A stretch of DNA of 64,000 nt from Candidatus Saccharimonadota bacterium (GTDB lineage: Bacteria > Patescibacteriota > Saccharimonadia > Saccharimonadales > Saccharimonadaceae). The position numbers and the translations under genes were made by a program. Below, piece after piece: positions 1 through 10,602 of the stretch (positions within the stretch are counted from its first letter, which is position 1; every line of letters begins with the position of its first letter). The stretch is from assembly GCA_027311865.1 (NCBI GenBank), contig DAICYC010000002.1:1-64000 (forward strand). Direction: 5' to 3'. The notes under the pieces are model-generated. The model did no database searches, had not been told where the DNA came from, and was given only the letters and a program-made list of their open reading frames with translations.

Positions 1-2
1 AC

Positions 3-380
3 GAAGACCTCCAGACTGAAGAGTTTGCCAACGAAATCAAGCAAATGATTCTCGACGGTGTAACTATGGAAGAAGAATACAATCGTGACTTGTTGCCAAA
101 CGGCATTCTCGGGCTCAACGCCGACTACATAAATCAGTACGTCAAATACTTGGCCGACCGCCGCTTGGAAGAATTAGGTTTCGAGCCTCACTATAATGTG
201 ACCAATCCGGCCAAATGGATGGCGACAGCTAACGACACGCTTCAGCTGGTTAACTTCTTTGAGGCCACCAACACCAGCTATGAAGTTAACGCCGAAGCTA
301 GCCAAGGCACTGGCGGACAAAGTCCGAGCGCCGATCGTGATGAAAACAATCCCGATAACAGCATTCTCAAGAAAAAGTAA
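3..380 (+). CDS. nrdB: Ribonucleoside-diphosphate reductase beta subunit, C-terminal part (5' truncated by window edge)
   Basis: Frame open from base 3 (EDLQTEEFANEIKQM...); C-terminal RNR beta-like sequence YVKYLADRRLEELGFEPHYNVTNPAKWM...NFFEATNTSYEV. Confidence 0.8.
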   Translation, partial: EDLQTEEFANEIKQMILDGVTMEEEYNRDLLPNGILGLNADYINQYVKYLADRRLEELGFEPHYNVTNPAKWMATANDTLQLVNFFEATNTSYEVNAEASQGTGGQSPSADRDENNPDNSILKKK

Positions 381-409
381 ATCATAGCGTCGGTGTATAC
401 TTAAGACAG

Positions 410-1594
410 ATGAAGACGACGATTGTTATCTTTGGAATCACGGGTGATTTGAGCCGGCGAAAATTGTTGCCGGCTCTGTCGGCGCTGCGTGAAGCTGGTC
501 ATGATTTCGATGTTGTCGGTGTTTCACGTCGACAAGTTGATGTCGCAACTTTGCTAACAGAGGCTAACGCCATGAGTATCGTCGATCAGACTACTATTTT
601 TACGATGGATTTGGCTGATGTTAATGATTACCATCGGCTGCGAACCAGGCTGTCAGATGATAACGATCGTCAAATCCTGATGTATCTCTCGGTGCCGCCG
701 GCCGCTGCCGCCAGTATCACGGAGTTGCTTGCCAAAGCTGATCTGAATCGACATAATGTCAAAATTTTGTTCGAGAAGCCATTTGGCTTTGACGTTGAGT
801 CAGCCAAGGATTTCATCGAGCAGACGGCTAAATATTTCAACGAAGACCAGCTCTACCGAATTGATCATTATATGGCCAAGGAAGTGGCCGCTGAAATTAT
901 GAAGTTCCGGGCCGAATCTCAGCACGACCATCGTTGGGATCGACGATCAATTAGTTCGGTTGAGGTTATCGCCTCGGAAACGATTGGCGTGGAAGGTCGC
1001 ACGGTCTTTTATGAGCAGACTGGCGCACTACGAGACGTACTCCAGGGGCACCTTCTCCAGTTGCTAACACTGATTATTATGAACGTCGAAGGAATTTCGT
1101 CGCTTGATGAAATTGCCCAACGTCGCTTGATTGCGCTTGAGAATTTAAAAGAAGCTGACGTTACACTGTCAATCCGCGGCCAATATGAAGGTTACGACGA
1201 AGAGGTTGATAATGTCGGTAGTCAGACTGAGACTTTCGTGACGGTTGATTTGTCTAGTCGAGACTCGGCTTGGAATGGCGTCGTCTTGCGATTAATAACC
1301 GGCAAGAAACTCGATGCCAAGCGATCGGCTATCGAGATCAACTACCATGACGGATCGAGTCAGATGTTTGAAGAAAATCTGACATCAACTGACGCTTATC
1401 AGCGGGTGTTGCTTGATGCAATTGCTGGTCGGCGGGCAATTTTTACAACGAGTCCTGAGATAGTTCGGGCTTGGGAGATAGTCGAGCCGTTACAGTATGC
1501 TTGGTCGGACGACTCGCCGCTAGTAGTCTACCCGTCGGGCTCGACTCCGGCGGCGATTCGTGAGCTAGCCCACAATACACTAGATGTAGCGTAA
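410..1594 (+). CDS. zwf: Glucose-6-phosphate 1-dehydrogenase (short, 394 aa)
   Basis: N-terminal IFGITGDLSRRKLLPAL, EKPFG and active-site YRIDHYMAKE motifs. Confidence 0.9.
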   Translation: MKTTIVIFGITGDLSRRKLLPALSALREAGHDFDVVGVSRRQVDVATLLTEANAMSIVDQTTIFTMDLADVNDYHRLRTRLSDDNDRQILMYLSVPPAAAASITELLAKADLNRHNVKILFEKPFGFDVESAKDFIEQTAKYFNEDQLYRIDHYMAKEVAAEIMKFRAESQHDHRWDRRSISSVEVIASETIGVEGRTVFYEQTGALRDVLQGHLLQLLTLIIMNVEGISSLDEIAQRRLIALENLKEADVTLSIRGQYEGYDEEVDNVGSQTETFVTVDLSSRDSAWNGVVLRLITGKKLDAKRSAIEINYHDGSSQMFEENLTSTDAYQRVLLDAIAGRRAIFTTSPEIVRAWEIVEPLQYAWSDDSPLVVYPSGSTPAAIRELAHNTLDVA

Positions 1595-1672
1595 TTAAAT
1601 ATTACAACACTCTACTGCTGGTGTATTATCTCTCGGTGGTGCTATAATAAAAATCCATGGAGGGGTAAGGCC

Positions 1673-3250
1673 ATGGCCAAAAAACAAAAATATATATTTG
1701 TAACCGGGGGCGTATTATCGGGAGTTGGTAAGGGTATTACCGCTGCCAGTATGGGTGCTATCTTACAAGCCAAAGGCTTGACAGTTTCGATTCAAAAATG
1801 TGATCCGTATCTGAATGTTGATGCGGGTCTTCTTAATCCCCGGGAGCATGGCGAATGCTTTGTCACCCGCGATGGTGCGGAAACAGATTTGGATCTCGGT
1901 CACTACGAACGATTTCTCGACATCGAATTGACGCAAGCTAATGCGACCCTATCGGGTCGTCTTTTTCGCCAGCTGATTGATGATGAACGAGCCGGTAAGT
2001 TTAACGGTCAAACTGTTCAATTGGTGCCACACCTGACGAATGCTATCAAGAATTCGATTTTCGAAGCGGCCGACGACGCTGATGTTCACATCGTTGAAAT
2101 TGGCGGCACGGTCGGCGACTACGAAAGCTTGAGTTTTATTGAGGCGATTCGTGATTTTTCGCGACGAGTCGATCGTGAAAATTGTTTATACGTTCATGTT
2201 GTTTACGTACCATATATTCAGACTAGCAAGGAGTTCAAGTCTAAACCGGCTCAGAATGCTCTGTACGAACTACGCGGTTTTGGCATTGAACCTGACTGCG
2301 TCGTTGTTAGGACGGACGAACCAGCTCCGCAGTCGATAGCGACTAAGATTTCTCGATTTAGCGGTGTGCCCGAGGAGGCCGTTGTCATGGTACCCAACGC
2401 CAGCACCGTCTACCAGGTTCCATTGACACTTCACGCCAGCGGAATCGGTTCAGTGCTAGCCAAATTTACCGGTAATAGCAACGAACCAGATATGGCCAAG
2501 TGGCAGTCGGTGGTAAATTCACAACTGGCATCGACTCGGCGCGTCGTTCGGGTTGGTCTAGTCGCCAAATATCTCGACAACGAAGACACTTACATTTCGG
2601 TTATAGAAGCCTTGAAGGCAGCTGCTTGGAGCGAAGGCGTCGGTTTGGCTATAGTTGGGTTGAATGCTGAAGCTATCGACGAATCAGATCTCGAGTCGGT
2701 TGATGCCCTGTTGGTGCCCGGTGGATTCGGCGCCCGTGGCGTCGAGGGTAAAATTCGGGCGGCTGATTATGCGCTAACGCACCAAAAGCCATATTTAGGT
2801 ATTTGTCTAGGCCTGCAGGTGGCGGTAATTGCGGCGGCGCGCCGGAGTGGTTTGACCGATGCTAATAGTACCGAGTTTGACATCGAGGCCACGCCCGTAA
2901 TTGGTTTGATGAATGGCCAGGCTGGTCAGGAATCGACGGGTGGCACTTTGCGACTCGGCGACTATCCAGCAACGCTGGAGAGTGAGTCGAAAGTCGCCCA
3001 GCTATATGGCTCGACAGATGTAATTGAGCGACATCGTCATCGCTATGAGGTCAATCCAAAGTATCTAAACGATGTTCATGAGGGTGGCGTGATTGTGACG
3101 GGTCGTTCGCCAGACGGCAAGCTCGTTGAATTTATTGAGGCTGTCGATCACCCTTATTTCGTGGCCACTCAGGCTCATCCTGAGTTTCGTAGTCGACCGT
3201 ACCGTGCTCATCCATTATTCAGCGGTCTGATTAGGGCGGCGCTTGATTAG
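1673..3250 (+). CDS. pyrG: CTP synthase
   Basis: KYIFVTGGVLSGVGKGI, DGAETDLDLGHYERF, GATase GICLGLQ and HPEF motifs. Confidence 0.97.
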   Translation: MAKKQKYIFVTGGVLSGVGKGITAASMGAILQAKGLTVSIQKCDPYLNVDAGLLNPREHGECFVTRDGAETDLDLGHYERFLDIELTQANATLSGRLFRQLIDDERAGKFNGQTVQLVPHLTNAIKNSIFEAADDADVHIVEIGGTVGDYESLSFIEAIRDFSRRVDRENCLYVHVVYVPYIQTSKEFKSKPAQNALYELRGFGIEPDCVVVRTDEPAPQSIATKISRFSGVPEEAVVMVPNASTVYQVPLTLHASGIGSVLAKFTGNSNEPDMAKWQSVVNSQLASTRRVVRVGLVAKYLDNEDTYISVIEALKAAAWSEGVGLAIVGLNAEAIDESDLESVDALLVPGGFGARGVEGKIRAADYALTHQKPYLGICLGLQVAVIAAARRSGLTDANSTEFDIEATPVIGLMNGQAGQESTGGTLRLGDYPATLESESKVAQLYGSTDVIERHRHRYEVNPKYLNDVHEGGVIVTGRSPDGKLVEFIEAVDHPYFVATQAHPEFRSRPYRAHPLFSGLIRAALD

Positions 3251-3271
3251 CTCTCTGTTATAATAAGCTCG

Positions 3272-4951
3272 ATGAAAAATGATATCGAACAGATAGTTCA
3301 GTCCGCTTTCGGCTTGTCGGTCGAAGCGATTATTTCACGCCCCGATGCGAATTTTGGCGATTACGCTACGAATATCGCTTTACAGCTAGCCAAGTCGGTC
3401 GGCCAGAACTCGCGTCAGATCGCCGAGCAGATCGCCGACGGTCTTCGTCAAACGGGAAATTACAGTGACGTAGCGATTGCTGGACCGGGCTTTATCAATG
3501 TTCGTCTATCAAGCTCTCGATTGGCAGCACAGTTAATCGAGAATTGGTCAGATAATTACGGTTCTTCAGCCGACGGCGCTGGTAAAACGGTCGTTGTTGA
3601 CTATCCGAGCCCGAACATGGCCAAGCCGTATTCGGTTGGCCACTTACGCCCCGGCAATCAAGGCTGGGCAGCTCGACGATTAATGGAAGAGACCGGCTGG
3701 CGGGTCATCTCAGATAACCACCTGGGTGACTATGGTGCTCCACTCGGTATTTGGATCACTGGCTTTGAAATGTTTAGTGACCGAGACCGCCTGGAGGCCA
3801 ATGGCGTTTACGAACTGGGTCGAGTGTATATCGAAATGAAGCAAGCCCTCAAGGATGAGAAAGAATCGGGCGGCAACGAGTTAGCTGACCGAGTTCAAGA
3901 TTGGCTACTTCGTTACGAGCGAGGTGACGAGGAGGCGCTGGCTTACAGTCGTCGTTTTAATGAGATATCGTTGGCCCACATACATCACGTAATGGATCGT
4001 CTGGGCATTTCAACTGATTACGAAATGGGTGAATCGCAATTTGCTGAATCCGGCAAGCTAGCAGTTAACGAACTGGTTGAGCAGGGTGTTGCCGTGCGCA
4101 ACGACGACGGGTCAGTTATCGTGCCGCTCGACGGGTTTGACGTACCCCTGTTGATACTCAAGAGCAATGGAGCGGCCCTCTACGCCACGACCGATTTGGC
4201 GACAATTTTGTATCGTGAACAGAACTGGCAGCCAGATCGGGTTATCTATGCCGTCGGGGCTGAACAACAATTTTACTTTGCTCAGTTGTTCGCAATGGCC
4301 AAGAAAATGGGCCTCACTACCGAAATGATCCATCTCTGGTTCGGTGTAATCGAACAGCGCAATCCCGATGGCACTCGTGAAAAGATGAGCAGTCGAAAAG
4401 GTGTCGTCCTGATGGAGGAATTATTAGATCAAGCCGAGGCACGCGCTCGTCGACTAGTCGGTGATCGTCCAGTTCTGGAAGAGGATATTAAAAAAATCGC
4501 CCTAGGGGCGATTAAGTTCAGTGATTTCACGGCTGATCGTCGGACCAATATCTTGTTCGATTGGGACTCCATTTTTGCCCTGAGTGGATTTAGTGGGCCT
4601 TACGTTCAATACGCTGCTGTTCGGGTGAACAAAATCTTAAATGAGAACGGTAACGGGACGGCTCAACTGGAGGATTATGACTATCAAGCTGAAAAAAATG
4701 TCTTGCTCAAACTAATTGATTATCCGGCTGTCGTGGCCGGCGCCGCCGCCGAACTAGAGCCCCATCGTATCGCTAGCTATTTGTTTGAATTAGCTCAGAC
4801 GATGAATCGTTATTACGAGTCGACACCTATCGCGACCGGCGGCGTTAGCGATGTCGAAAAACAAGCCCGGCTGAACATTTTGAGCCGAGTTAGCCACGTT
4901 TTTGGGCATGGTCTCAGTATTTTAGGAATTGAAATTCCATCATCAATGTAG
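3272..4951 (+). CDS. argS: Arginyl-tRNA synthetase
   Basis: VDYPSPNMAKPYSVGHLRPGNQG (HIGH-like), REKMSSRKGVV; C-terminal anticodon-binding domain. Confidence 0.95.
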   Translation: MKNDIEQIVQSAFGLSVEAIISRPDANFGDYATNIALQLAKSVGQNSRQIAEQIADGLRQTGNYSDVAIAGPGFINVRLSSSRLAAQLIENWSDNYGSSADGAGKTVVVDYPSPNMAKPYSVGHLRPGNQGWAARRLMEETGWRVISDNHLGDYGAPLGIWITGFEMFSDRDRLEANGVYELGRVYIEMKQALKDEKESGGNELADRVQDWLLRYERGDEEALAYSRRFNEISLAHIHHVMDRLGISTDYEMGESQFAESGKLAVNELVEQGVAVRNDDGSVIVPLDGFDVPLLILKSNGAALYATTDLATILYREQNWQPDRVIYAVGAEQQFYFAQLFAMAKKMGLTTEMIHLWFGVIEQRNPDGTREKMSSRKGVVLMEELLDQAEARARRLVGDRPVLEEDIKKIALGAIKFSDFTADRRTNILFDWDSIFALSGFSGPYVQYAAVRVNKILNENGNGTAQLEDYDYQAEKNVLLKLIDYPAVVAGAAAELEPHRIASYLFELAQTMNRYYESTPIATGGVSDVEKQARLNILSRVSHVFGHGLSILGIEIPSSM

Positions 4952-4961
4952 AGGAGTGATT

Positions 4962-5378
4962 ATGGCTGCCAAAAAACAACCAAAAGAAACTGTTGTTAAG
5001 GAAAAGAAAGTAATTATTCGGGAGCGGGCGACTGGCTTGGCGACGATTGGCGGTCAGCAGGTGCGAGGCTTTATGGATTTCATTCGGACCCAAGGGGTGG
5101 TTGGTCTGGCTGTCGGTTTGCTGCTTGGTACAGCCGTTAGCGTGCTAACAAAATCGTTGATCGATAATGTTATTATGCCGCCAATTGGTTTGCTGCTCGG
5201 CTCGGGTGACGGGCTGAAAGGCCTGATGTGGACAATCGGTCAAGCCGATGGTGAGCCGGTCGTATTGAAATACGGCGTGTTCTTGAATGACTTTGTGAAT
5301 TTCTTGGTCATCGCTCTAGTTGTTTACGTCGTCTTTCATTCGCTTGGTTTGACGAAACTCGATAAGAAAAAAGCCTAA
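4962..5378 (+). CDS. mscL: Large-conductance mechanosensitive channel
   Basis: GFMDFIRTQGVVGLAVGLLLGTAVSVLTKSLIDNVIMPPIGLLLG; start chosen at ATG 4962 after gaggag RBS. Confidence 0.9.
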   Translation: MAAKKQPKETVVKEKKVIIRERATGLATIGGQQVRGFMDFIRTQGVVGLAVGLLLGTAVSVLTKSLIDNVIMPPIGLLLGSGDGLKGLMWTIGQADGEPVVLKYGVFLNDFVNFLVIALVVYVVFHSLGLTKLDKKKA

Positions 5379-5392
5379 ACTGCCAATAGAAA

Positions 5393-5450
5393 AGCCGTGG
5401 AGGCCTAAGTTCTCACCCCGGCGATGGGGGATAACTTAGGCTCCACGGCT
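5393..5450 (-). terminator. Very long hairpin (about 18 bp plus inner stem); terminator for the minus-strand orphan gene
   Basis: AGCCGTGGAG(g)CCTAAGTT ... AACTTAGGCTCCACGGCT; on the minus strand followed by TTTTC. Confidence 0.75.
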
Positions 5451-5455
5451 GGCTC

Positions 5456-6016
5456 CTAGTGACGTCGGTTGCGCTTGACCGGCGAATGACCGTCGTGATG
5501 AGTCTTCAGTCGACGCTGATCGACGGCTGTGACCGTCAGAACCCAGGCGTCGTTGACGTAGGCCAAGTCGCCTTGCTCAATGAGGTCATCGATGGCATCG
5601 CGCAGCAGCGTGGTCTGGCACTCGAGAACGAGGGCATTGACGGCCGACTCCTTGTAGCGACCCGCCTCCTTGAAGTAATCGTTGTCGAACAGGTCCTGCC
5701 GGCGGAACAAGCTCCGCCACTTGCGGGTGATGGCCGGCTGCGTCTGCGCCGGGTGGGTGGCGGCTTCATCGAAGGCCAGACTCGGGCACTGCAGCAGAAA
5801 GTTGAGCAGTTCGTCAGGCGTGCGACCGGCATTGGTCACCTCGGTGCAGAAGCCTGCTCCGAACGGTGTGCTGGACAGATGCCTGACGGCATTGACGACA
5901 AGGTCGCGAGCGACCCCGAGCCGGCGCTCGTACTTGGACTCACCGAGGATGCTCCGGGGGTGGTTCTTGCCGAGTGACTTGGGATGCAGACGCGACAGCG
6001 TGCCGATATGCGGCAT
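5456..6016 (-). CDS. Hypothetical protein, 186 aa, no recognised family; apparent GC/codon shift relative to neighbours
   Basis: ATG at 6016 with AGGAG RBS and upstream promoter TTGCTA-16-TATAAT on minus strand; terminator hairpin downstream. Confidence 0.7.
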   Translation of the reverse strand: MPHIGTLSRLHPKSLGKNHPRSILGESKYERRLGVARDLVVNAVRHLSSTPFGAGFCTEVTNAGRTPDELLNFLLQCPSLAFDEAATHPAQTQPAITRKWRSLFRRQDLFDNDYFKEAGRYKESAVNALVLECQTTLLRDAIDDLIEQGDLAYVNDAWVLTVTAVDQRRLKTHHDGHSPVKRNRRH

Positions 6017-6109
6017 TTTGACTCCTATGTCTAGGTGCGGCTACTTTTGTAGCGTAGTCATATTATACTTACTTTCACGGTTTTAGCAATAGTTGCTATA
6101 CTAGTGACT

Positions 6110-6667
6110 ATGACTCGACATTCTGCTGCAAAAATTCTTTGGCTCGATTTAGAAATGACCGGCCTCGATCCGGTTAAAGACCGGATTATGGAAGTTGGCA
6201 TGATAGCCACCGACTGGGACTTTCAAACCGTGGCGACGCTAGAGGCCGTTGTAAGGGTTAGTCCGACCATTATTAAGCGACGGATGCTCGAAGGTCCCTC
6301 GGCGGCGTTTTTTGCCCAACACACCGACACGCGCGATCAATTAATCAAACAGAACGCTGAATCGGGTCGCTCCGCTAAGAAGGTTGAGGCGGAAATTATC
6401 GATTTTATACACAAAAACTTCGCTGATAGCCAACCGGTGTTGCTGGCTGGCAACTCCATTCACATGGATCGACAATTCATTGCTCGGGAGTGGCCGAATT
6501 TTGACAAGCTGCTCCACTATCGAATGCTAGACGTCAGTGCCTGGAAAGTAGTTTTCGAAGGGCGTTATCGCAAAAAGTATGCCAAGCCAGAAGCTCACCG
6601 GGCTATGGCCGATATCCAAGGCAGTATCGAAGAATTAAAATATTATTTAGGTAAAATTAAACTATGA
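6110..6667 (+). CDS. orn: Oligoribonuclease (DEDDh 3'-5' exonuclease)
   Basis: LWLDLEMTGLDPVKDRIMEVGMI, AGNSIHMDRQFI, HRAMADI; ATG 6110 lies 7 nt after TATACT. Confidence 0.93.
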   Translation: MTRHSAAKILWLDLEMTGLDPVKDRIMEVGMIATDWDFQTVATLEAVVRVSPTIIKRRMLEGPSAAFFAQHTDTRDQLIKQNAESGRSAKKVEAEIIDFIHKNFADSQPVLLAGNSIHMDRQFIAREWPNFDKLLHYRMLDVSAWKVVFEGRYRKKYAKPEAHRAMADIQGSIEELKYYLGKIKL

Positions 6668-7017
6668 TGACTCACGCTGAACTCGACGCCTATCTGCTGA
6701 AATTCGATGGCGCCACAAAAACTACCGACCTTGATAATCGGGATATCGGCTATACAGTCGTCAATCGAGCCGGCGAAACCAAGTTGTTTGCCGTCGTCGT
6801 TGAAAATAGCCGACCGATTCAAATAAGTTTACGCTGCGATCCGTTGCTCGCCAAAACTCTCCGAGAACGTTACGAGTCTGTCGTACCCGCCACTAAATTA
6901 CACCGACGGAGCTGGAACACGATTTTATGGACCGGCCAACTGAGTGACGATGAGATTAAAGATTTAGTTCATCTCAGCTATCGATTAGCTCGCGGTGAGG
7001 TCGTGGCGACTCTCTAG
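6664..7017 (+). CDS. MmcQ/YjbR family protein
   Basis: YTVVNRAGETKLFAVV...ISLRCDP...RRSWNTILWTGQLSDDEIKDLVHLSYRLA pattern. Confidence 0.75.
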   Translation: MMTHAELDAYLLKFDGATKTTDLDNRDIGYTVVNRAGETKLFAVVVENSRPIQISLRCDPLLAKTLRERYESVVPATKLHRRSWNTILWTGQLSDDEIKDLVHLSYRLARGEVVATL

Positions 7018-7745
7018 TAGACAGTTTCGCTGTAGTTGGCAAAGGCCTCGCGGACTGTTGTTAGGTCGATCTTGGCTCGGTTCAGCTGATTGACTAATTC
7101 GTCGTCGCGTGTCGAAGTCAGGATCTGGTCAATTTGATTGATCAAAACGGCCAATCGATAGGCCATTTCACGAGCATAAGTCCGATCGAAGACGGCATTT
7201 AATCGAGCGTCCTCAAGGGTTGACTGGAGTTGAGCCGTGACGTCGGCCTCGGCGGCAACGGCTTTTTCGTCTAATTTAGCAGCCTCGACCCCATTATCAG
7301 CCAGCGCAGTGTTTAGGTCGCGTGATGTATTGGTTAAGGCGACGCGTAGATCGCTGTTGGCGCTCCGTAGTTGGCTGCTTTTTAACTGGCGGCGCGCGTC
7401 ATCGGCCACTTCTTCGGTAGCCAGAAGCTTGACGGCCAATCGTTCGAGACTTGAGCCCGAGGAGGAGTTGACCAGATTCAAAATCAACGCCAGTAGCAGA
7501 GTTAGAATAACGGCAACGACTGCTACTAGTAGGATGACCTTCGCCTTGCTCGACTTGTTCATTTGGGGCTGAACCGCAATCTGGTTCAAATAATCGAGGG
7601 GCACCGGTTGAACCGGGGGATTGCTAGTAACAGGCTGCGGAGAGTACGCCGGTGGCTGTGATGCCACCGGTGGTGGATAGTCCGGAGGATTTGGGCCTGA
7701 CGGTGTCGGCGGCTGGACCGGCGGTTGCGGTTGATTCGGATACAT
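7014..7745 (-). CDS. Proline-rich N-terminus plus single TM protein, hypothetical
   Basis: Pro-rich 1-60, TM VILLVAVVAVILTLLLALILNLV, coiled C-terminus. Confidence 0.7.
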   Translation of the reverse strand: MYPNQPQPPVQPPTPSGPNPPDYPPPVASQPPAYSPQPVTSNPPVQPVPLDYLNQIAVQPQMNKSSKAKVILLVAVVAVILTLLLALILNLVNSSSGSSLERLAVKLLATEEVADDARRQLKSSQLRSANSDLRVALTNTSRDLNTALADNGVEAAKLDEKAVAAEADVTAQLQSTLEDARLNAVFDRTYAREMAYRLAVLINQIDQILTSTRDDELVNQLNRAKIDLTTVREAFANYSETVY

Positions 7746-7840
7746 AATCTAATTTAAGCACAAACACTACTGTTAACAAAGTCGTCCGACTTTTGTGATT
7801 TATCTATAGAACAGAGGTGCCGGTGGAGTATACTAAAGAT

Positions 7841-9595
7841 ATGCAAGACGCCAAAGAGGAGATTCGATCTCGTCTAGCGATTGAGGACGTGATTGGTGAT
7901 TATGTACAGCTTCAGCGAGCTGGACGTAGTTTCAAGGGCCTCAGTCCGTTTACAGGTGAAAAAACACCGAGTTTTTACGTTAGTCCGGAGAAAAACATCT
8001 GGCACGATTTCTCATCGAATAAGGGCGGCGATATTTTTAGTTTCATTATGGAAGTCGAGGGCGTCGAGTTTCGTGAAGCGATGGAAATACTTGCCCGACG
8101 AGCTAACGTGGACTTGTCGGCGTTCGATTCCAAGCAGGCCCAGCAGCGCGCTAAAAAGAAGCGTCGCCTGGCCGAGGCTCTCGAGCTGGCGACTCAGTAT
8201 TTCCAGCAAAGCTTGATCCGTAACAATCATGCGCTAGAATACGTTTTCAAAAAACGCCAACTCAGTAAGTCGATTGTTCAAACTTTTCGGATCGGCTATG
8301 CGCCGTCGAGCGGCAGTGCTTTAGTTGATTTTTTAACCAAGAAAGGTTTCACTCGGCAAGAACTTGACGAAGCTGGACTGACTAATCGATTCGGCGGCGA
8401 TCTGTTTCGTGGCCGGATGACCGTACCGCTGATGGATGGCTCCGGACAAGTAATTGGTTTTACGGCTCGCATCCTAGCTGATGAACCAAATGCCCCGAAG
8501 TATCTGAACACTCCGCAAACGTTACTGTTTGACAAAGGACGACACATCTTTGGGCTGAGTCAGGCCAAAGAAGCCATTCGGACCTCTGACTACGCGGTTA
8601 TTGTCGAAGGTAATCTCGATGTTGTCAGCAGTCACCAGGCTGATATTTGTCAAGTTGTAGCGACCGCCGGCACAGCCATGACCGAACATCACCTCCGTAC
8701 TCTGGGACGTTTGACGCCGCACGTTAAACTGGCCTTTGACGGTGACAAAGCCGGTTTGGCGGCAACCGAGCGATCGATTCCCATTGCTCAGTCTGTTGGT
8801 ATCGAAGCTACCATCGTTTCTTTACCAGATGGATTCAAGGATCCCGATGAAGTCATCAAAAGTGATCCCCGATTGTGGCAACAGGCGATCGATAAATCGG
8901 AGCCGATTGTCGACTGGGTACTCAAGCAATACGCCACGCGTGAGGACTTGACGACGGCTGGTGGCAAGCGCCGATTTACTGATGCCGCCATCGCGGTAAT
9001 TAGGTCACTTCACGATTCGGTTGAACAAGAACATTATCTGCAGTTGATTGCTTCGAGGACCGGCACTTCGTTCGAAGGTCTTCAGGATAAGTTAGCCGGC
9101 GTCATCGACGAACAAACCGATAAGCCACTAAAGAAAGCTGTTCAGACCGTTGAACCGGTCAAACCAGACAGCGAAATGCGTCAGGATAGTTTGCTGGCAG
9201 TTGCCGCCGTCGAGCCGAGCGCCCGGGAGGTGCTACGCGATCTGCCGATCGACATGTTTAGTGGCCCAGCTCGACAGGCATTATTTGAGTACTTGAAACA
9301 AAATCGTGAAGTTGTGTCCGAAACACCTTCCTCATTGAAAAATTACAACGATTCTGTTAAAATAATCTTATTCAAGGCCGACACACGATACGGGCAATGG
9401 AGTGATAAAGATCGCTACTTCGAAGCCGCCCGACTGGTCCGCCAGCTAATAACCGAACACAAGCAACAGCAGAAACAACAGTTGACCGATGCCCTGCGGA
9501 TCGCCGAAGATGATGGCGACGACGCCAAGGCTCAACAGATTCGTCAACAAATCAACGATCTAATCAAGGAGACGCCACGTGCCAAGAAAAGGTAA
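7841..9595 (+). CDS. dnaG: DNA primase; zinc-binding domain lacks canonical Cys/His ligands
   Basis: [43 protein letters not shown]; start ATG 7841 preferred over listed GTG 7817. Confidence 0.92.
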   Translation: MQDAKEEIRSRLAIEDVIGDYVQLQRAGRSFKGLSPFTGEKTPSFYVSPEKNIWHDFSSNKGGDIFSFIMEVEGVEFREAMEILARRANVDLSAFDSKQAQQRAKKKRRLAEALELATQYFQQSLIRNNHALEYVFKKRQLSKSIVQTFRIGYAPSSGSALVDFLTKKGFTRQELDEAGLTNRFGGDLFRGRMTVPLMDGSGQVIGFTARILADEPNAPKYLNTPQTLLFDKGRHIFGLSQAKEAIRTSDYAVIVEGNLDVVSSHQADICQVVATAGTAMTEHHLRTLGRLTPHVKLAFDGDKAGLAATERSIPIAQSVGIEATIVSLPDGFKDPDEVIKSDPRLWQQAIDKSEPIVDWVLKQYATREDLTTAGGKRRFTDAAIAVIRSLHDSVEQEHYLQLIASRTGTSFEGLQDKLAGVIDEQTDKPLKKAVQTVEPVKPDSEMRQDSLLAVAAVEPSAREVLRDLPIDMFSGPARQALFEYLKQNREVVSETPSSLKNYNDSVKIILFKADTRYGQWSDKDRYFEAARLVRQLITEHKQQQKQQLTDALRIAEDDGDDAKAQQIRQQINDLIKETPRAKKR

Positions 9596-10598
9596 ACCAG
9601 CTGACGAAAATATCGACAAAACTAGCGACGAAATCGAAGAAGTCGTTGCTGTTACTAATCCCTTAGTCGCCGATGTCGAAGAGCCCGCTATCGAAGACCT
9701 CGAAGAAGAAGAGGTCGACACTGACGAAGATTTGCTCAGCCAAGAGCAATATTTTGATGATGCTAGTGACGACAGTGTCCGTTTGTACCTGCGCGAAATC
9801 GGCAAGATTCCACTGCTCAGTGCTGAAGAAGAGCTCGCCCTAGCGCAACGAGTCGTGGCTGGCGAAAAGAAGGCCAAGGATAAGATGGCCGAAGCCAACA
9901 TGCGACTGGTAGTTTCGATCGCCAAGCGATACAGCGGCCGCGGTCTGGACTTCTTGGACTTGATTCAAGAGGGCAATACTGGACTATTACGCGCCGTCGA
10001 GAAGTTTGATCCCGACAAGGGCTTCAAATTTTCAACTTACGCTACTTGGTGGATTCGACAGGCGATTACGCGAGCCATTGCTGACCAAGCCCGAACGATT
10101 CGCATTCCAGTTCACATGGTTGAAACTATCAACAAATTACTTCGTACCCAACGTCGGATGACCCAGGAATTGAACCGCGAGCCGAGTATCGAGGAGCTGG
10201 CTAAAGAGCTGGAAATGGAACCAGAAAAAGTCGAGTATGTCATGAAAATCAAGCAAGACATTACATCACTCGACGCCGGTGTCGGTCGAGATGGTGATGA
10301 CGAGGATTCGGTTCTACGTGATTTCATCGAGGATGAAGATTCAGCTACACCGGAAGAGTCAGCGGCCTCACAGCTACTCAAAGAGCAGGTTCAGTCGATT
10401 TTATCGACGTTGTCAGATCGTGAACAAAAGATAATCAAAATGCGCTTCGGTCTCGAAAATGGTAAGAGCCACACTCTCGAGGAAGTTGGTCAAGAATTTG
10501 CCGTTACGAGAGAGCGTATCCGCCAGATTGAAGCCAAGGCGCTAGCCAAGCTACGTAAACATAAAGACTCAAAGAAGCTTCACGAATATATTCAATAG
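9579..10598 (+). CDS. rpoD: Primary RNA polymerase sigma factor
   Basis: [58 protein letters not shown]-terminal [17 protein letters not shown]. Confidence 0.96.
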   Translation: MPRKGKPADENIDKTSDEIEEVVAVTNPLVADVEEPAIEDLEEEEVDTDEDLLSQEQYFDDASDDSVRLYLREIGKIPLLSAEEELALAQRVVAGEKKAKDKMAEANMRLVVSIAKRYSGRGLDFLDLIQEGNTGLLRAVEKFDPDKGFKFSTYATWWIRQAITRAIADQARTIRIPVHMVETINKLLRTQRRMTQELNREPSIEELAKELEMEPEKVEYVMKIKQDITSLDAGVGRDGDDEDSVLRDFIEDEDSATPEESAASQLLKEQVQSILSTLSDREQKIIKMRFGLENGKSHTLEEVGQEFAVTRERIRQIEAKALAKLRKHKDSKKLHEYIQ

Positions 10599-10602
10599 TG
10601 AA

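Noticed and set aside
5459-5977. 172-aa plus-strand ORF opposite the orphan gene
   Set aside because: Promoter, RBS and terminator all favour the minus-strand ORF; the plus ORF has no visible initiation signals and is a shadow of GC-rich codons.
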